From assembly GCA_943370125.1 (NCBI GenBank), contig CALRPR020000002.1, positions 24,814-88,813 on the forward strand: DNA of 64,000 bases. Reading direction: 5' to 3'. A program made the position numbers and the translations under genes. Below are positions 1 to 7,530 of this stretch, one piece after another; positions within the stretch are counted from its first letter, which is position 1; every line of letters begins with the position of its first letter. The notes beneath the pieces are model-generated. The model saw only the letters and a list, made by a program, of their open reading frames with translations. It ran no database searches and had not been told where the DNA came from. The DNA comes from Neoroseomonas sp943370125 (GTDB lineage: Bacteria > Pseudomonadota > Alphaproteobacteria > Acetobacterales > Acetobacteraceae).

Positions 1-1688
1 GTATTCTGCAATTCGGCCCGCGCATTTATCGCATTGCAAGCCCGGTTGTGATCAATGGCGTTACGGTTATTTTGCAAGGTGCCGGTTTCACCGAAGGCCC
101 GAATGAGGGCAATGGAACCTGGCTCAGGATCGATCAGACCGGATTCACACCTTTCACTTTCTCAGGCACCATGGCCCGCGGTTCGATCGTGCGTGATATC
201 GCCATCCGCCAATATCATGCCGCACCCAGCGCCACCTGGGCGCCGACCGATTATGATTACGTCTTCCGCGTGCAGGATTGCCTTGGTGCGGTGGATTTTG
301 AGAATGTCTATTTGCTCGCGGTCAATCGTGGCATCTGGTGCGATGATTCCGGCCGCATGAGCATCAAGCGTCTGCGCGGCCAGATCTTTACCCGCGGGGT
401 TGAGATTGATCGGTGCTACGATATCTGCCGACTGGAACATGTGCATTTCTGGACCTTCCAGACCAATGATACGAATATCCTCACCTGGCAGCAGAACAAC
501 CAGGATGCGCTGGTGTTCCGGAAGGTGGATGGCGTTTTCCTGGATGATATCTTTGTACTGGGCGCGCGTTCCACGCTGCGCTTCAGTTCCTCCGCTTCCG
601 GTGTCACGACCAAGTTCTACGACAGCAATATTTATGCGGATTTTTCGCGATACGGCGTTTGGATTGATGGTAATGATGTGGAAGGTCGCATTGCCAACAT
701 CACGACCCAAGGGGAAGTCATCAACGCCGGCGCATCAGTACCTTTGCCAGGTGCGGCCGGGATCCAGATTGATGGCAGTAATGTACGTGTGCAGATCGGC
801 AACCTGCGCGTTGATGATGCCGAAAGCAACGCCATTCGTGTCAATGGCAGTAATAATCGCCTTGATATCTTCGCCTTCCGTGCTGAATTCTTTAACCGCC
901 TGAATGATGGTTCGGCTGCGATCCATCTTGCTAATGTGGTAACCGGCACGCCTAATCAGGTCTACCTTGGAACACCGCCGCTGCTTGGCAACGGCAATGG
1001 CGGACCGCTTGTCAATGCTGCGACAAATGGTTTCGTTGCTTCCGCCGCTCCCGCGGGCCGTGTTGATCGGCCAGGCGCCATGGTAGGGTCTCAGGATACC
1101 GGGCTATTTCAGCCGGGCGCTGCCACGATAGCGGTTTCCGCCGGTGGCGCCGAGCAAATGCGGATTGCATCGGGCAATATCTCAATGGGTGGGGCGCCAG
1201 GCGCCCATTCTTTGGCCATCTCCACGCCGGCGGGTACTGTCAATCAGGTGACCGTTTCAGGCAGCGTTGTTGGTGGTACGCCAAGCCTTGCGGCAAGCGG
1301 TACGGAGGCGAATATCCCGCTTGCCCTTTCTGCCAAGAATATTGCACCGGTACGGCTGAACAGCCGCGGCAATATCGCGCTTGAAGTCAATGCGGTGGCG
1401 ACACCAGTGAATTTCGTGCGCATCAATGGCGCTGGCGCTAGCGCGCCGCCGCAAGTCACGGCCCAGGGCACCGATGCCAACGTCAATTTGCTGCTGCTTG
1501 GCAAGGGTTCTGGTGCGGTTCAGGCGGGTTCACCGCTGCAATTGCCATCCTATACCGTCGCCACGCTGCCGCCCGCGGCATCCTATCCGCGCTGCATGAT
1601 TTATGTCGCGGATGGGGCGGTCAATAAGTGCTTCGCGATCAGCGATGGCACAAGCTGGCGCTGGCCCGATGGCGCGGTTGTTGCCTGA
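1..1688 (+). CDS. Phage tail fibre/tail spike-like beta-helix protein (5' end outside window)
   Basis: The reading frame is open from base 3 of the window with no stop, so the start lies to the left. A GTG at 48 is only an internal candidate. The first ~300 visible residues have the short, Gly/Asn/Asp-rich alternating strands of a right-handed beta-helix, as in pectate-lyase-like tail spikes. The C-terminal ~200 residues are Ala/Gly/Val-rich and hold two copies of a ~40-residue unit with the core GTxAN-x2-LxL-x2-K. Such units are common in tail fibres of tailed phages and prophages. The tail ends in a compact Trp-containing cap (SDGTSWRWPDG). The likely role is receptor binding or surface-polysaccharide contact. 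A non-phage surface adhesin is possible. Family assignment is by architecture only. Confidence 0.6.
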   Translation, partial: ILQFGPRIYRIASPVVINGVTVILQGAGFTEGPNEGNGTWLRIDQTGFTPFTFSGTMARGSIVRDIAIRQYHAAPSATWAPTDYDYVFRVQDCLGAVDFENVYLLAVNRGIWCDDSGRMSIKRLRGQIFTRGVEIDRCYDICRLEHVHFWTFQTNDTNILTWQQNNQDALVFRKVDGVFLDDIFVLGARSTLRFSSSASGVTTKFYDSNIYADFSRYGVWIDGNDVEGRIANITTQGEVINAGASVPLPGAAGIQIDGSNVRVQIGNLRVDDAESNAIRVNGSNNRLDIFAFRAEFFNRLNDGSAAIHLANVVTGTPNQVYLGTPPLLGNGNGGPLVNAATNGFVASAAPAGRVDRPGAMVGSQDTGLFQPGAATIAVSAGGAEQMRIASGNISMGGAPGAHSLAISTPAGTVNQVTVSGSVVGGTPSLAASGTEANIPLALSAKNIAPVRLNSRGNIALEVNAVATPVNFVRINGAGASAPPQVTAQGTDANVNLLLLGKGSGAVQAGSPLQLPSYTVATLPPAASYPRCMIYVADGAVNKCFAISDGTSWRWPDGAVVA

Positions 1689-1784
1689 TCTTCTGGCTCA
1701 TCTCTGGCGCCTGATCCGCGTGAGTGATGCTCCGCAATCGCGGTTCAGGCGCATATCGCAACAAATACCTATAGGAAAAACCGC

Positions 1785-2159
1785 ATGACCTCCTTGACCG
1801 ACTACGCCAAGAATTTGCTTGGCCGTTCCGTGGTTGGACGCCGCCCAACCCTGCCTTCCGCGGTCTTCATCGCCCTTGGTACCGGCGGTTCCGACGCCAG
1901 CGGCATTTCGGGAGAGCCGACGGGCACCGGCTATGGGCGGCAGTCAGTCACTTTTTTTGGAACTGGTTCGCAATATAATATTTCCCAGGTGCACTTCACC
2001 TTTACAAGCCCACCCGGCACGCTGACCCATATCGGCGTGTTTGACGCGCAAGCTGCGGGCAATCCCCTGCTCTGGGCACCGCTTGCGACACCGGTTACGC
2101 TCAATGTTGCTGGCATTGTGAATATCCCTGTCAGTAGCATGAACATTGTTGGGGATTAA
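1785..2159 (+). CDS. Small phage tail/fibre-associated protein, hypothetical
   Basis: This is a 124-residue protein with no signal peptide or membrane segment. Starting ATG is preceded by ATAGGAAAAACCGC, an acceptable ribosome-binding site. The middle carries a pattern typical of small phage structural proteins that follow tail-fibre genes: ALGTGG, then GEPTGTGYGRQSVTF, then a beta-rich segment ending LTHIGVFDA. It lies 96 bp after the tail-spike-like gene on the same strand and is the last phage-like gene before chromosomal genes on the opposite strand. A tail-fibre tip or adaptor role is inference. No enzymatic motif is visible. Confidence 0.5.
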   Translation: MTSLTDYAKNLLGRSVVGRRPTLPSAVFIALGTGGSDASGISGEPTGTGYGRQSVTFFGTGSQYNISQVHFTFTSPPGTLTHIGVFDAQAAGNPLLWAPLATPVTLNVAGIVNIPVSSMNIVGD

Positions 2160-2178
2160 AAAAGCCAGACTGTGTTTC

Positions 2179-2220
2179 AGCCAAGTGGCATCACTTGGCG
2201 GCCCGAAAAATGCGACCAAA
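2179..2220 (+). repeat. 42-bp interspersed hairpin repeat, copy 1
   Basis: This sequence matches the reverse complement of 32403-32444 at 39 of 42 positions. Its core is a perfect 7-bp inverted repeat, CCAAGTG/CACTTGG, around the loop GCAT (2181-2198), followed by a conserved GGCGGC and GCGACCAAA tail. It starts 20 bp after the stop of the small tail protein, between convergent genes. It resembles a REP-type intergenic palindrome and could also help stop transcription or stabilise mRNA 3' ends. Confidence 0.75.
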
Positions 2221-2246
2221 CGGGTATTTAGTGCAGCTGATGTTCC

Positions 2247-2279
2247 TTCTATCGGAACCGTAATGCGGTTCCGATAGAA
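2247..2279. repeat. Perfect 14-bp inverted repeat
   Basis: TTCTATCGGAACCG and its exact reverse complement flank a 5-base loop (TAATG). A second short pairing, GTGCAG at 2231-2236 with CTGCAC at 2286-2291, brackets it. There is no T-run on either side, so it is not a standard intrinsic terminator. It sits in the 200-bp convergent spacer between the phage-like gene and the DUF3576 lipoprotein. A protein-binding or recombination site at the edge of a former prophage, or a bidirectional hairpin, are both possible. Confidence 0.6.
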
Positions 2280-2359
2280 TGAGTGCTGCACACATGTGTG
2301 TCCGGTGAAGGAATGTGAAAGGGACCCACTAAGTCAGTCCCGAAATACGCCCAAGCGCC

Positions 2360-2926
2360 TCAGCGCCCCGCCGACTGGCTCCGCAATTCGCGCGCGCGGG
2401 TCAGCACCTTGTCTTCCAACTCAGCCGCCGTCGCAGTGCTGACCGGCGCATCTACCCAACCACCCGGCCCTCGTACCTGACGGAACAACGAAATCCGCAC
2501 GCCATCAGATCGCAACTGCCGCCCAAGCACATAAGCCGTCGCCTTGAAACGCTCATTGGAAACGCCGCCCGGTGCATGCCAATCTGTAATGATCACACCA
2601 CCGAAGGGATCGGCCGAGGCCAAGGGCATAAAGGAAAGCGTATCCAAAGTCGCACGCCAGAGAAAGGCATTCACACCAAGCCCGCCGCCGCCGGCACCGC
2701 TCTCCTGGCCTTTTTCCGTGCCACCACCAAACAGAGTGATTCCGCCCGATGTGCCCGCCGCTGATGTGGCGCGCAGCAATTGTTCGCGCTTGCTGTCGGT
2801 ATTGTATTCGTCGCGCTCCACCTCACGCATCTGGGAGGAATCACCGCTACAGCCAGCAATGACCAGCCCAAGAGGGAGAAGAAGCGTAATGCGAGACGCA
2901 AGGGAGAAAGGGCGGGTGGTGTTCAT
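2360..2926 (-). CDS. DUF3576 domain-containing lipoprotein
   Basis: The protein has 188 residues. It begins with a hydrophobic signal segment and a lipobox ending in Cys26 (VIAGC), so it should be a lipid-anchored envelope protein. After a Gly-rich linker the C-terminal half matches the DUF3576 pattern seen widely in Alphaproteobacteria: FGGVIITDWHAPGG, then NERFKATAYVLGR and LRSDGVRISLFRQ. The start at 2926 is preferred over upstream in-frame ATGs because it directly precedes the signal sequence and follows AAGGCGGG. Function is unknown. An outer-membrane biogenesis role is sometimes assumed for the family, but nothing here proves it. It lies 65 bp downstream of the MaoC/phosphotransacylase gene on the same strand. 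Confidence 0.8.
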   Translation of the reverse strand: MNTTRPFSLASRITLLLPLGLVIAGCSGDSSQMREVERDEYNTDSKREQLLRATSAAGTSGGITLFGGGTEKGQESGAGGGGLGVNAFLWRATLDTLSFMPLASADPFGGVIITDWHAPGGVSNERFKATAYVLGRQLRSDGVRISLFRQVRGPGGWVDAPVSTATAAELEDKVLTRARELRSQSAGR

Positions 2927-2991
2927 ACCCGCCTTGTAGCCCATCCCGCCCGATACTGAAAAGGGAATGTGCAAGGCCCGCGCACCGGCCC

Positions 2992-4320
2992 TTAAACAGG
3001 CGCCATCAGGCGCAACAAGGCTGCCGAAGCCAGCCGCGCCATGGCATTATCCGCCCGGCTGGTTAGCGCCATGGGCACCCGCAACCCCAGCACAATCCCG
3101 GCACTTTCCGCCCCGCCCAGATAGGCCAATTGCTTGGCGAGCATATTCCCAGCCTCCAAATCCGGCACCAGCAGAATATCCGCCCGGCCCGCAACCGGGG
3201 ATTGAATGCCCTTGGCCGCCGCCGCAACCGGGCTGATGGCGTTGTCGAATGCAAGCGGCCCATCCAGCACGCCCCCGGTGATCTGCCCACGCTCCGCCAT
3301 TTTACAGAGCGCCGCCGCATCCAAAGTGGCCTGCATCTTGGGCGTCACGGTCTCAACCGCCGCCAGGATCGCGACCTTGGGCGTCGCAATCCCCATGGCC
3401 TGCGCCAGCTTGATGGCATTGCGAATGATATCCGCCTTGGCTTCCAGATCGGGCGCGATATTCACCGCCGCATCGGTGATGATCAGCGGCCGAGGGTAAA
3501 GCGGCGCATCCAGCACAAAGGCGTGGCTCACGCGCCGTTCGGTGCGCAGCCCCGCTTCCTTCACCAAGGCCGCGCTCAGCAATTCATCCGTATGCAGGCT
3601 GCCCTTCATCAAAGCCGCCACCCGGGCTTCCCGCACCAACGCCACCGCTGCCTCGGCCGAGGCATGGCTATGCTCCGTACCAATCAGCACAATCCCAGAA
3701 AGATCGAGCGATTCCTTCGCCGCAATCGCGCGAATCCGCGCCTCCGGTCCCGTCAGGATTGGCGTAATCAGCCCTTGCTGCGCGGCCAAAAGCGCGCCGC
3801 GCAGGCTTTCCGCATCGCAAGGATGGGCAACCGCGGTCGGCACCGGCGGCAGGGCGCGGCAGCGCGCGAAAAGATCGGCCATCACCTTGCCGGCATGGGG
3901 GCCAAGCCCGGTCATTTGCGGGAGCGCGCGTTCTTCGGCGGTTGTGGGGGGCAGCACCTCAACCTCGCCTTCCGCCAACACCATGCCGCCAGGCCCGGTC
4001 ACGCGGCAGGCAAGCCGCGCCACGCCCGCCTTCTGGTCAATATCCAGCACCACCAGGCCCGTGGTCAGCACATCGCCTTCCGCCATGCCGCCGCCATAGC
4101 GCAGGTTTTCGGCAATAATCCGGCTGCCTGGCCCCGGAAAGCGCGTGGTGATCACATGGGCCAGCAAGGCGCCCGCAGCGCGCGCCGGCACCACCTTGCC
4201 ATCCAGGCCAAACATCACGGAAAAACGCGCGACTTGCGCGGCGCTCAGCGTATCCTGCGCCTCAAAGGCTTCGCCGCGATCAAGCTCGGAAAGCGGCTTT
4301 GATCGCCTGATCGTGAGCAT
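2992..4320 (-). CDS. Bifunctional MaoC-like hydratase/phosphate acetyl(butyryl)transferase
   Basis: The 442 residues form two domains. Residues ~1-140 resemble a MaoC/hot-dog fold, and ~150-440 a phosphate acetyl/butyryltransferase domain with the conserved segments ALLAAQQGLITPILTG, ADILLVPDLEAGNMLAKQL and TGGVLDGPLAFDNA. Proteins of this architecture are usually called bifunctional enoyl-CoA hydratase/phosphate acetyltransferase. The transferase half would interconvert acyl-CoA and acyl-phosphate, acting in the cytoplasm on acetyl or short acyl groups. No acetate or butyrate kinase lies beside it in this window, so the acyl-phosphate sink is not shown. The hydratase half may be degenerate; I did not confirm its catalytic Asp/His pair. 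Confidence 0.8.
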   Translation of the reverse strand: MLTIRRSKPLSELDRGEAFEAQDTLSAAQVARFSVMFGLDGKVVPARAAGALLAHVITTRFPGPGSRIIAENLRYGGGMAEGDVLTTGLVVLDIDQKAGVARLACRVTGPGGMVLAEGEVEVLPPTTAEERALPQMTGLGPHAGKVMADLFARCRALPPVPTAVAHPCDAESLRGALLAAQQGLITPILTGPEARIRAIAAKESLDLSGIVLIGTEHSHASAEAAVALVREARVAALMKGSLHTDELLSAALVKEAGLRTERRVSHAFVLDAPLYPRPLIITDAAVNIAPDLEAKADIIRNAIKLAQAMGIATPKVAILAAVETVTPKMQATLDAAALCKMAERGQITGGVLDGPLAFDNAISPVAAAAKGIQSPVAGRADILLVPDLEAGNMLAKQLAYLGGAESAGIVLGLRVPMALTSRADNAMARLASAALLRLMAPV

Positions 4321-4347
4321 GAGAACCCGTCTTTCCTATGAAGTTTG

Positions 4348-5226
4348 TCACCGCCAGCGGCGATGCATCCAAAGCCATTGGCCGGGATATTCCCTGACCC
4401 AGGCTTCAATCACCTCGTTCATTTTTTGCGTGGCGGCGTTGATGTCAATCAAGCCTTCCGCATCGCGCGGCATTGGGATTTCCTCGGTTAATTCCAGGCG
4501 AAAGCGCCCGCCAGGCAGGCGAATGGCGCGCGCGCCATGCACCGGGCAATCATAGCGCCGCGCCAATTGCGCGAGCAGCGGATTAGCCGCGGCTTCGCGC
4601 CCCATGAACATCACGCGCGGCCCACGCCCGAAGCGCTGATCCACCAGCATGCCGATATGCTGCCCCGCTTCCAAAGCCCGCGCCAAACGTAGCGGCGCGC
4701 CCATGCCGGCCGGCACCAAAACCCCCATGCTATCCTTGCGCAGCCTCAGGATTTCCCGCGCCACGGCGGCGTTATTTGGCGTGCGATACAAAACCGCACT
4801 GTCAATGCCATGTTTCGCCGCCGCCACCGCCGGCAATTCCCAATTCGCCAGATGCGCGGAAAACACGATGGCGGGCTTGCCGTCATCCCGCAGTCTTTCA
4901 TAGAGCGCGACGGTTTCAGCCGAGGCGCTGATAAGCCCGCCCGGCTTCGGGTTTTCGGGATCAAAATCCCAAATCCGGTCCATATGCACATATTCGCAAG
5001 CCGTGCGGCCCAGATTGTCCCAGGCTTCCGTCAGAATGGCAGCACGTTCAGCCACGGATTTTTCGGGGAAGGCTGCCGCGATATTATCCCGCGCGATGCG
5101 ATGGGCGGGCGTGATCGGTCCCAGATTACGCGCCAGAAACGCCCCGAAGGCAGGGCCGAAGCTTGGGCCCATCAAGCGCAGCAGGCCAAAGCCCGCGCGC
5201 AGCGCAAGCCCGATCAGCCAATCCAT
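4348..5226 (-). CDS. lpxXL: LpxL/HtrB-family lipid A acyltransferase, LpxXL-like
   Basis: This 292-residue protein is close to the usual length of LpxL/HtrB late acyltransferases. It has an N-terminal hydrophobic segment and the catalytic H-x4-E motif as HLANWE (His125, Glu130). A conserved GMLVDQRFGRG segment follows. The family transfers an acyl chain from acyl-ACP to a lipid A precursor at the inner membrane. It is the last gene of the cluster starting at acpXL (9474), in the same order as the rhizobial acpXL-fabZXL-fabF2XL-fabF1XL-fabXL-lpxXL cluster. That makes LpxXL, which attaches the very-long-chain fatty acid, the best reading. The exact chain is inference. Confidence 0.78.
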   Translation of the reverse strand: MDWLIGLALRAGFGLLRLMGPSFGPAFGAFLARNLGPITPAHRIARDNIAAAFPEKSVAERAAILTEAWDNLGRTACEYVHMDRIWDFDPENPKPGGLISASAETVALYERLRDDGKPAIVFSAHLANWELPAVAAAKHGIDSAVLYRTPNNAAVAREILRLRKDSMGVLVPAGMGAPLRLARALEAGQHIGMLVDQRFGRGPRVMFMGREAAANPLLAQLARRYDCPVHGARAIRLPGGRFRLELTEEIPMPRDAEGLIDINAATQKMNEVIEAWVREYPGQWLWMHRRWR

Positions 5227-5248
5227 CAGCCGCGCGCCGCGCTGCCCA

Positions 5249-6274
5249 TTACAGCGTCACCACGATCTTGCCGAAGACGCGGCGGCTTTCCAGCCGTTCG
5301 AGCCCTTCGGCAAAGCGTTCCAAAGGCACCACTGTGTCCAATACTGGCAGAATGCCGCGCGACATTTTCGCGTAGCCATCAGCGATATTGCGCATGGAAG
5401 CGCCAAAGGACCCGAAGATGCGCAACTGGCGCTGAAACACCATCATCAGATTGGTTTCAGCCGAAACACCGGAGGTGGACCCGCAGGTCACCAACCGCCC
5501 GCCCATTTTGAGCGAGAGCAAGCTGCCACTCCAGGTGGAAGCACCGACATGTTCAAACACCACATCCACGCCGCGCTTGCCGGTGACGCGCCGTGCCACG
5601 GTTGGGAAATTCTGCGTGGAGTAATTCACCACATGATCCGCGCCCAATGCCTTGGCCTTGGCGCATTTCTCATCATCGCCCGCGGTCGCGATCACGGTGC
5701 AGCCCAAATCCTTCGCGATGCGCACGGCCACCGTGCCAATGCCGGAACCGGCAGCATGGATCAGGATGGTCTCGCCCGCTTCCAACTTGGCATTGTCGAA
5801 TAGCATGTGTTCGACGGTCGAGAAGGTGATCGGCCCGCAAGCGGCATCTTCGAAGGAAAGCCCATCAGGCACGCGCACCAGAAGCCGCGCATCCTGGTTC
5901 ATCAGTTCCTGCGCGAAGCCATCCAGATGAAAGCCCTTCACGCCGCCGACATTTTCACAAAGATTATCGCGCCCTTCGCGACACGCCTTGCAGACGCCGC
6001 AAGTCGCCGCGCCATAGGGCGCGACATGATCGCCAATCTTCCAGCCCGTCACGCTGGACCCAACCGCAACAATCTCACCAACCGCTTCCGCGCCCACCGT
6101 CAGTGGTAAATTGCGCTTGGCGAAGGCCATGCCGCGAAAGCCCCAGACATCAATATGGTTCAGCGCGACGGCGCGGATGCGAAGCTGCACCTCATGCGCG
6201 GCGGGGGGCGGTGGTGGCGCCACTTGTTCCAGCCGCAAATCCCGATCACCATGCAGGCGAAGGGCGCGCATCAT
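5249..6274 (-). CDS. Zinc-binding MDR-family dehydrogenase of the VLCFA cluster
   Basis: A 341-residue medium-chain dehydrogenase/reductase. It has an N-terminal GroES-like domain and a Rossmann domain with the AAGSGIGTVAV nucleotide-binding loop. Four structural-zinc cysteines are present (CGVCKAC and the later CEN). The usual catalytic-zinc cysteine is absent and LNHIDVWG stands in its place, as in quinone-oxidoreductase/enoyl-reductase-like members. Its start overlaps the upstream KAS stop by 4 bp (ATGA), so translation is coupled. By position it corresponds to the alcohol-dehydrogenase-like gene (fabXL/adh) of rhizobial VLCFA clusters, probably a reductive step on an acyl-ACP intermediate. 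Substrate is inferred from context only. Confidence 0.75.
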   Translation of the reverse strand: MMRALRLHGDRDLRLEQVAPPPPPAAHEVQLRIRAVALNHIDVWGFRGMAFAKRNLPLTVGAEAVGEIVAVGSSVTGWKIGDHVAPYGAATCGVCKACREGRDNLCENVGGVKGFHLDGFAQELMNQDARLLVRVPDGLSFEDAACGPITFSTVEHMLFDNAKLEAGETILIHAAGSGIGTVAVRIAKDLGCTVIATAGDDEKCAKAKALGADHVVNYSTQNFPTVARRVTGKRGVDVVFEHVGASTWSGSLLSLKMGGRLVTCGSTSGVSAETNLMMVFQRQLRIFGSFGASMRNIADGYAKMSRGILPVLDTVVPLERFAEGLERLESRRVFGKIVVTL

Positions 6275-7530
6275 GGTGCAGCACTCAGCAGCAGGCAGAC
6301 ATTCTGCCCGCCAAAGCCAAAGGAATTGGACAGCACATGGCGTAGGCCGGAAACGCGCCGCGCTTCATTCGGCACCACATCCAACCCAAGCGTCGGGTCC
6401 GGTTCCATATGATTGATGGTGGGCGGCAGGATTTGATCGCGCAGCGTCAGCAGGCTGAAGGCCGCTTCAATCGCGCCGGCGGCGGAAAGCGTATGCCCGA
6501 TCATGGATTTGTTGGAGGAAATCGGCGGCGGCGCCTCACCAAATACGGCGCGCATGCCAAGCGCTTCCATCTTGTCATTCTCCGGCGTGCTGGTGCCATG
6601 GGCATTCACATAGCCGATATCACCAGGCTGCAGGCCGGCATCGGCAATGGCATTACGCATGGCGCCAATGATGGATGAACCATCGGGGTTCGATCGCGTG
6701 CGGTGGAAATTATCCGCCCTTTCCCCGCAACCACTCACCAACCCGATCACGGTGGCGCCACGCGCGCGGGCATGTTCCAGATCTTCCAGAATAAGCGCCG
6801 CAGCACCTTCGCTCATCACGAAGCCATCGCGGGATTTCTCGAAGGGGCGCGATGCTTTGGTGGGGTCTTCATTGCGGGATGATAGTGCGGAGAGCAGCGA
6901 AAACCGGATCACCGCTTCTGGCTGCACCGAACCATCAGTGCCAAGCGCAATCACGGATTTCGCTTCGCCCCGCTGAATCGCCTCCACACCCAATTGAATG
7001 GCGGAAGCGCCCGTGGCGCAGGCGGTGGTAATCGCAATCGGCGCGCCCTTGGTGCCGAAGCGCAGCGCGAGTCTTTCGCCGACACCGCCATACAAAAACG
7101 TCTCATATAAATCGCGCTGGCCGATGCTCGCCACCGAAAGCGCGGCATGGCCATTGCCACCCGCACGACGGGCGAGTGCCACGCGCTGCGGCCATTCCAT
7201 CTCCACCGGCGGCATGCCGAGCATGAGCGGGCCATCAAACGCGCCTTCCTTCATGCCGGCTGCAACCAAAGCTTCCGCAATAGCCGCAGCGGCCATGCGT
7301 TCCACGCGCACCGGCGCGGGCACGGGATCAGCGCCCGCGATTTCTTCCGGCAAATCCACCGTGCCGGCCATGGTGGTTTTCAGATGATCGGTCGCGAAAC
7401 GGCGAATGCGCGTAATGCCGGAAGTGCCCGCCAGCAGCGCCGCCCAATTCTTATCCAAGCCCCAGCCGAGTGGGCTCACGAGCCCAATCCCCGTCACCGC
7501 CACCAAGGGGCGGCCCAGATGATCCTTCAT
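6271..7530 (-). CDS. fabF1XL: Beta-ketoacyl-ACP synthase, FabF1XL-like, catalytically complete
   Basis: This 419-residue condensing enzyme carries the complete KAS II triad: Cys171 (TTACATG), His311 (NAHGTSTPEND) and His346 (KSMIGHTLSAAGA). It would condense malonyl-ACP with a growing acyl chain in the cytoplasm. It overlaps its neighbours by 4 bp on both sides, so it is co-translated with the dehydrogenase downstream and the second, degenerate KAS upstream. Cluster order points to elongation of a very-long-chain fatty acid on AcpXL rather than housekeeping synthesis. The gene symbol follows the rhizobial naming by synteny. Confidence 0.8.
   Translation of the reverse strand: MKDHLGRPLVAVTGIGLVSPLGWGLDKNWAALLAGTSGITRIRRFATDHLKTTMAGTVDLPEEIAGADPVPAPVRVERMAAAAIAEALVAAGMKEGAFDGPLMLGMPPVEMEWPQRVALARRAGGNGHAALSVASIGQRDLYETFLYGGVGERLALRFGTKGAPIAITTACATGASAIQLGVEAIQRGEAKSVIALGTDGSVQPEAVIRFSLLSALSSRNEDPTKASRPFEKSRDGFVMSEGAAALILEDLEHARARGATVIGLVSGCGERADNFHRTRSNPDGSSIIGAMRNAIADAGLQPGDIGYVNAHGTSTPENDKMEALGMRAVFGEAPPPISSNKSMIGHTLSAAGAIEAAFSLLTLRDQILPPTINHMEPDPTLGLDVVPNEARRVSGLRHVLSNSFGFGGQNVCLLLSAAP

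Noticed and set aside
2301..2325. Similarity to 51064-51088 (21 of 25 bases, including a 13-base identity TCCGGTGAAGGAA).
   Set aside because: A 13-base match between two places in 64 kb is expected by chance, and no palindrome or wider similarity supports it.
3130..4302. A 390-codon plus-strand frame opposite the MaoC/phosphotransacylase gene.
   Set aside because: It is Arg/His/Gln-rich low-complexity sequence, typical of an antisense frame, with no motifs.
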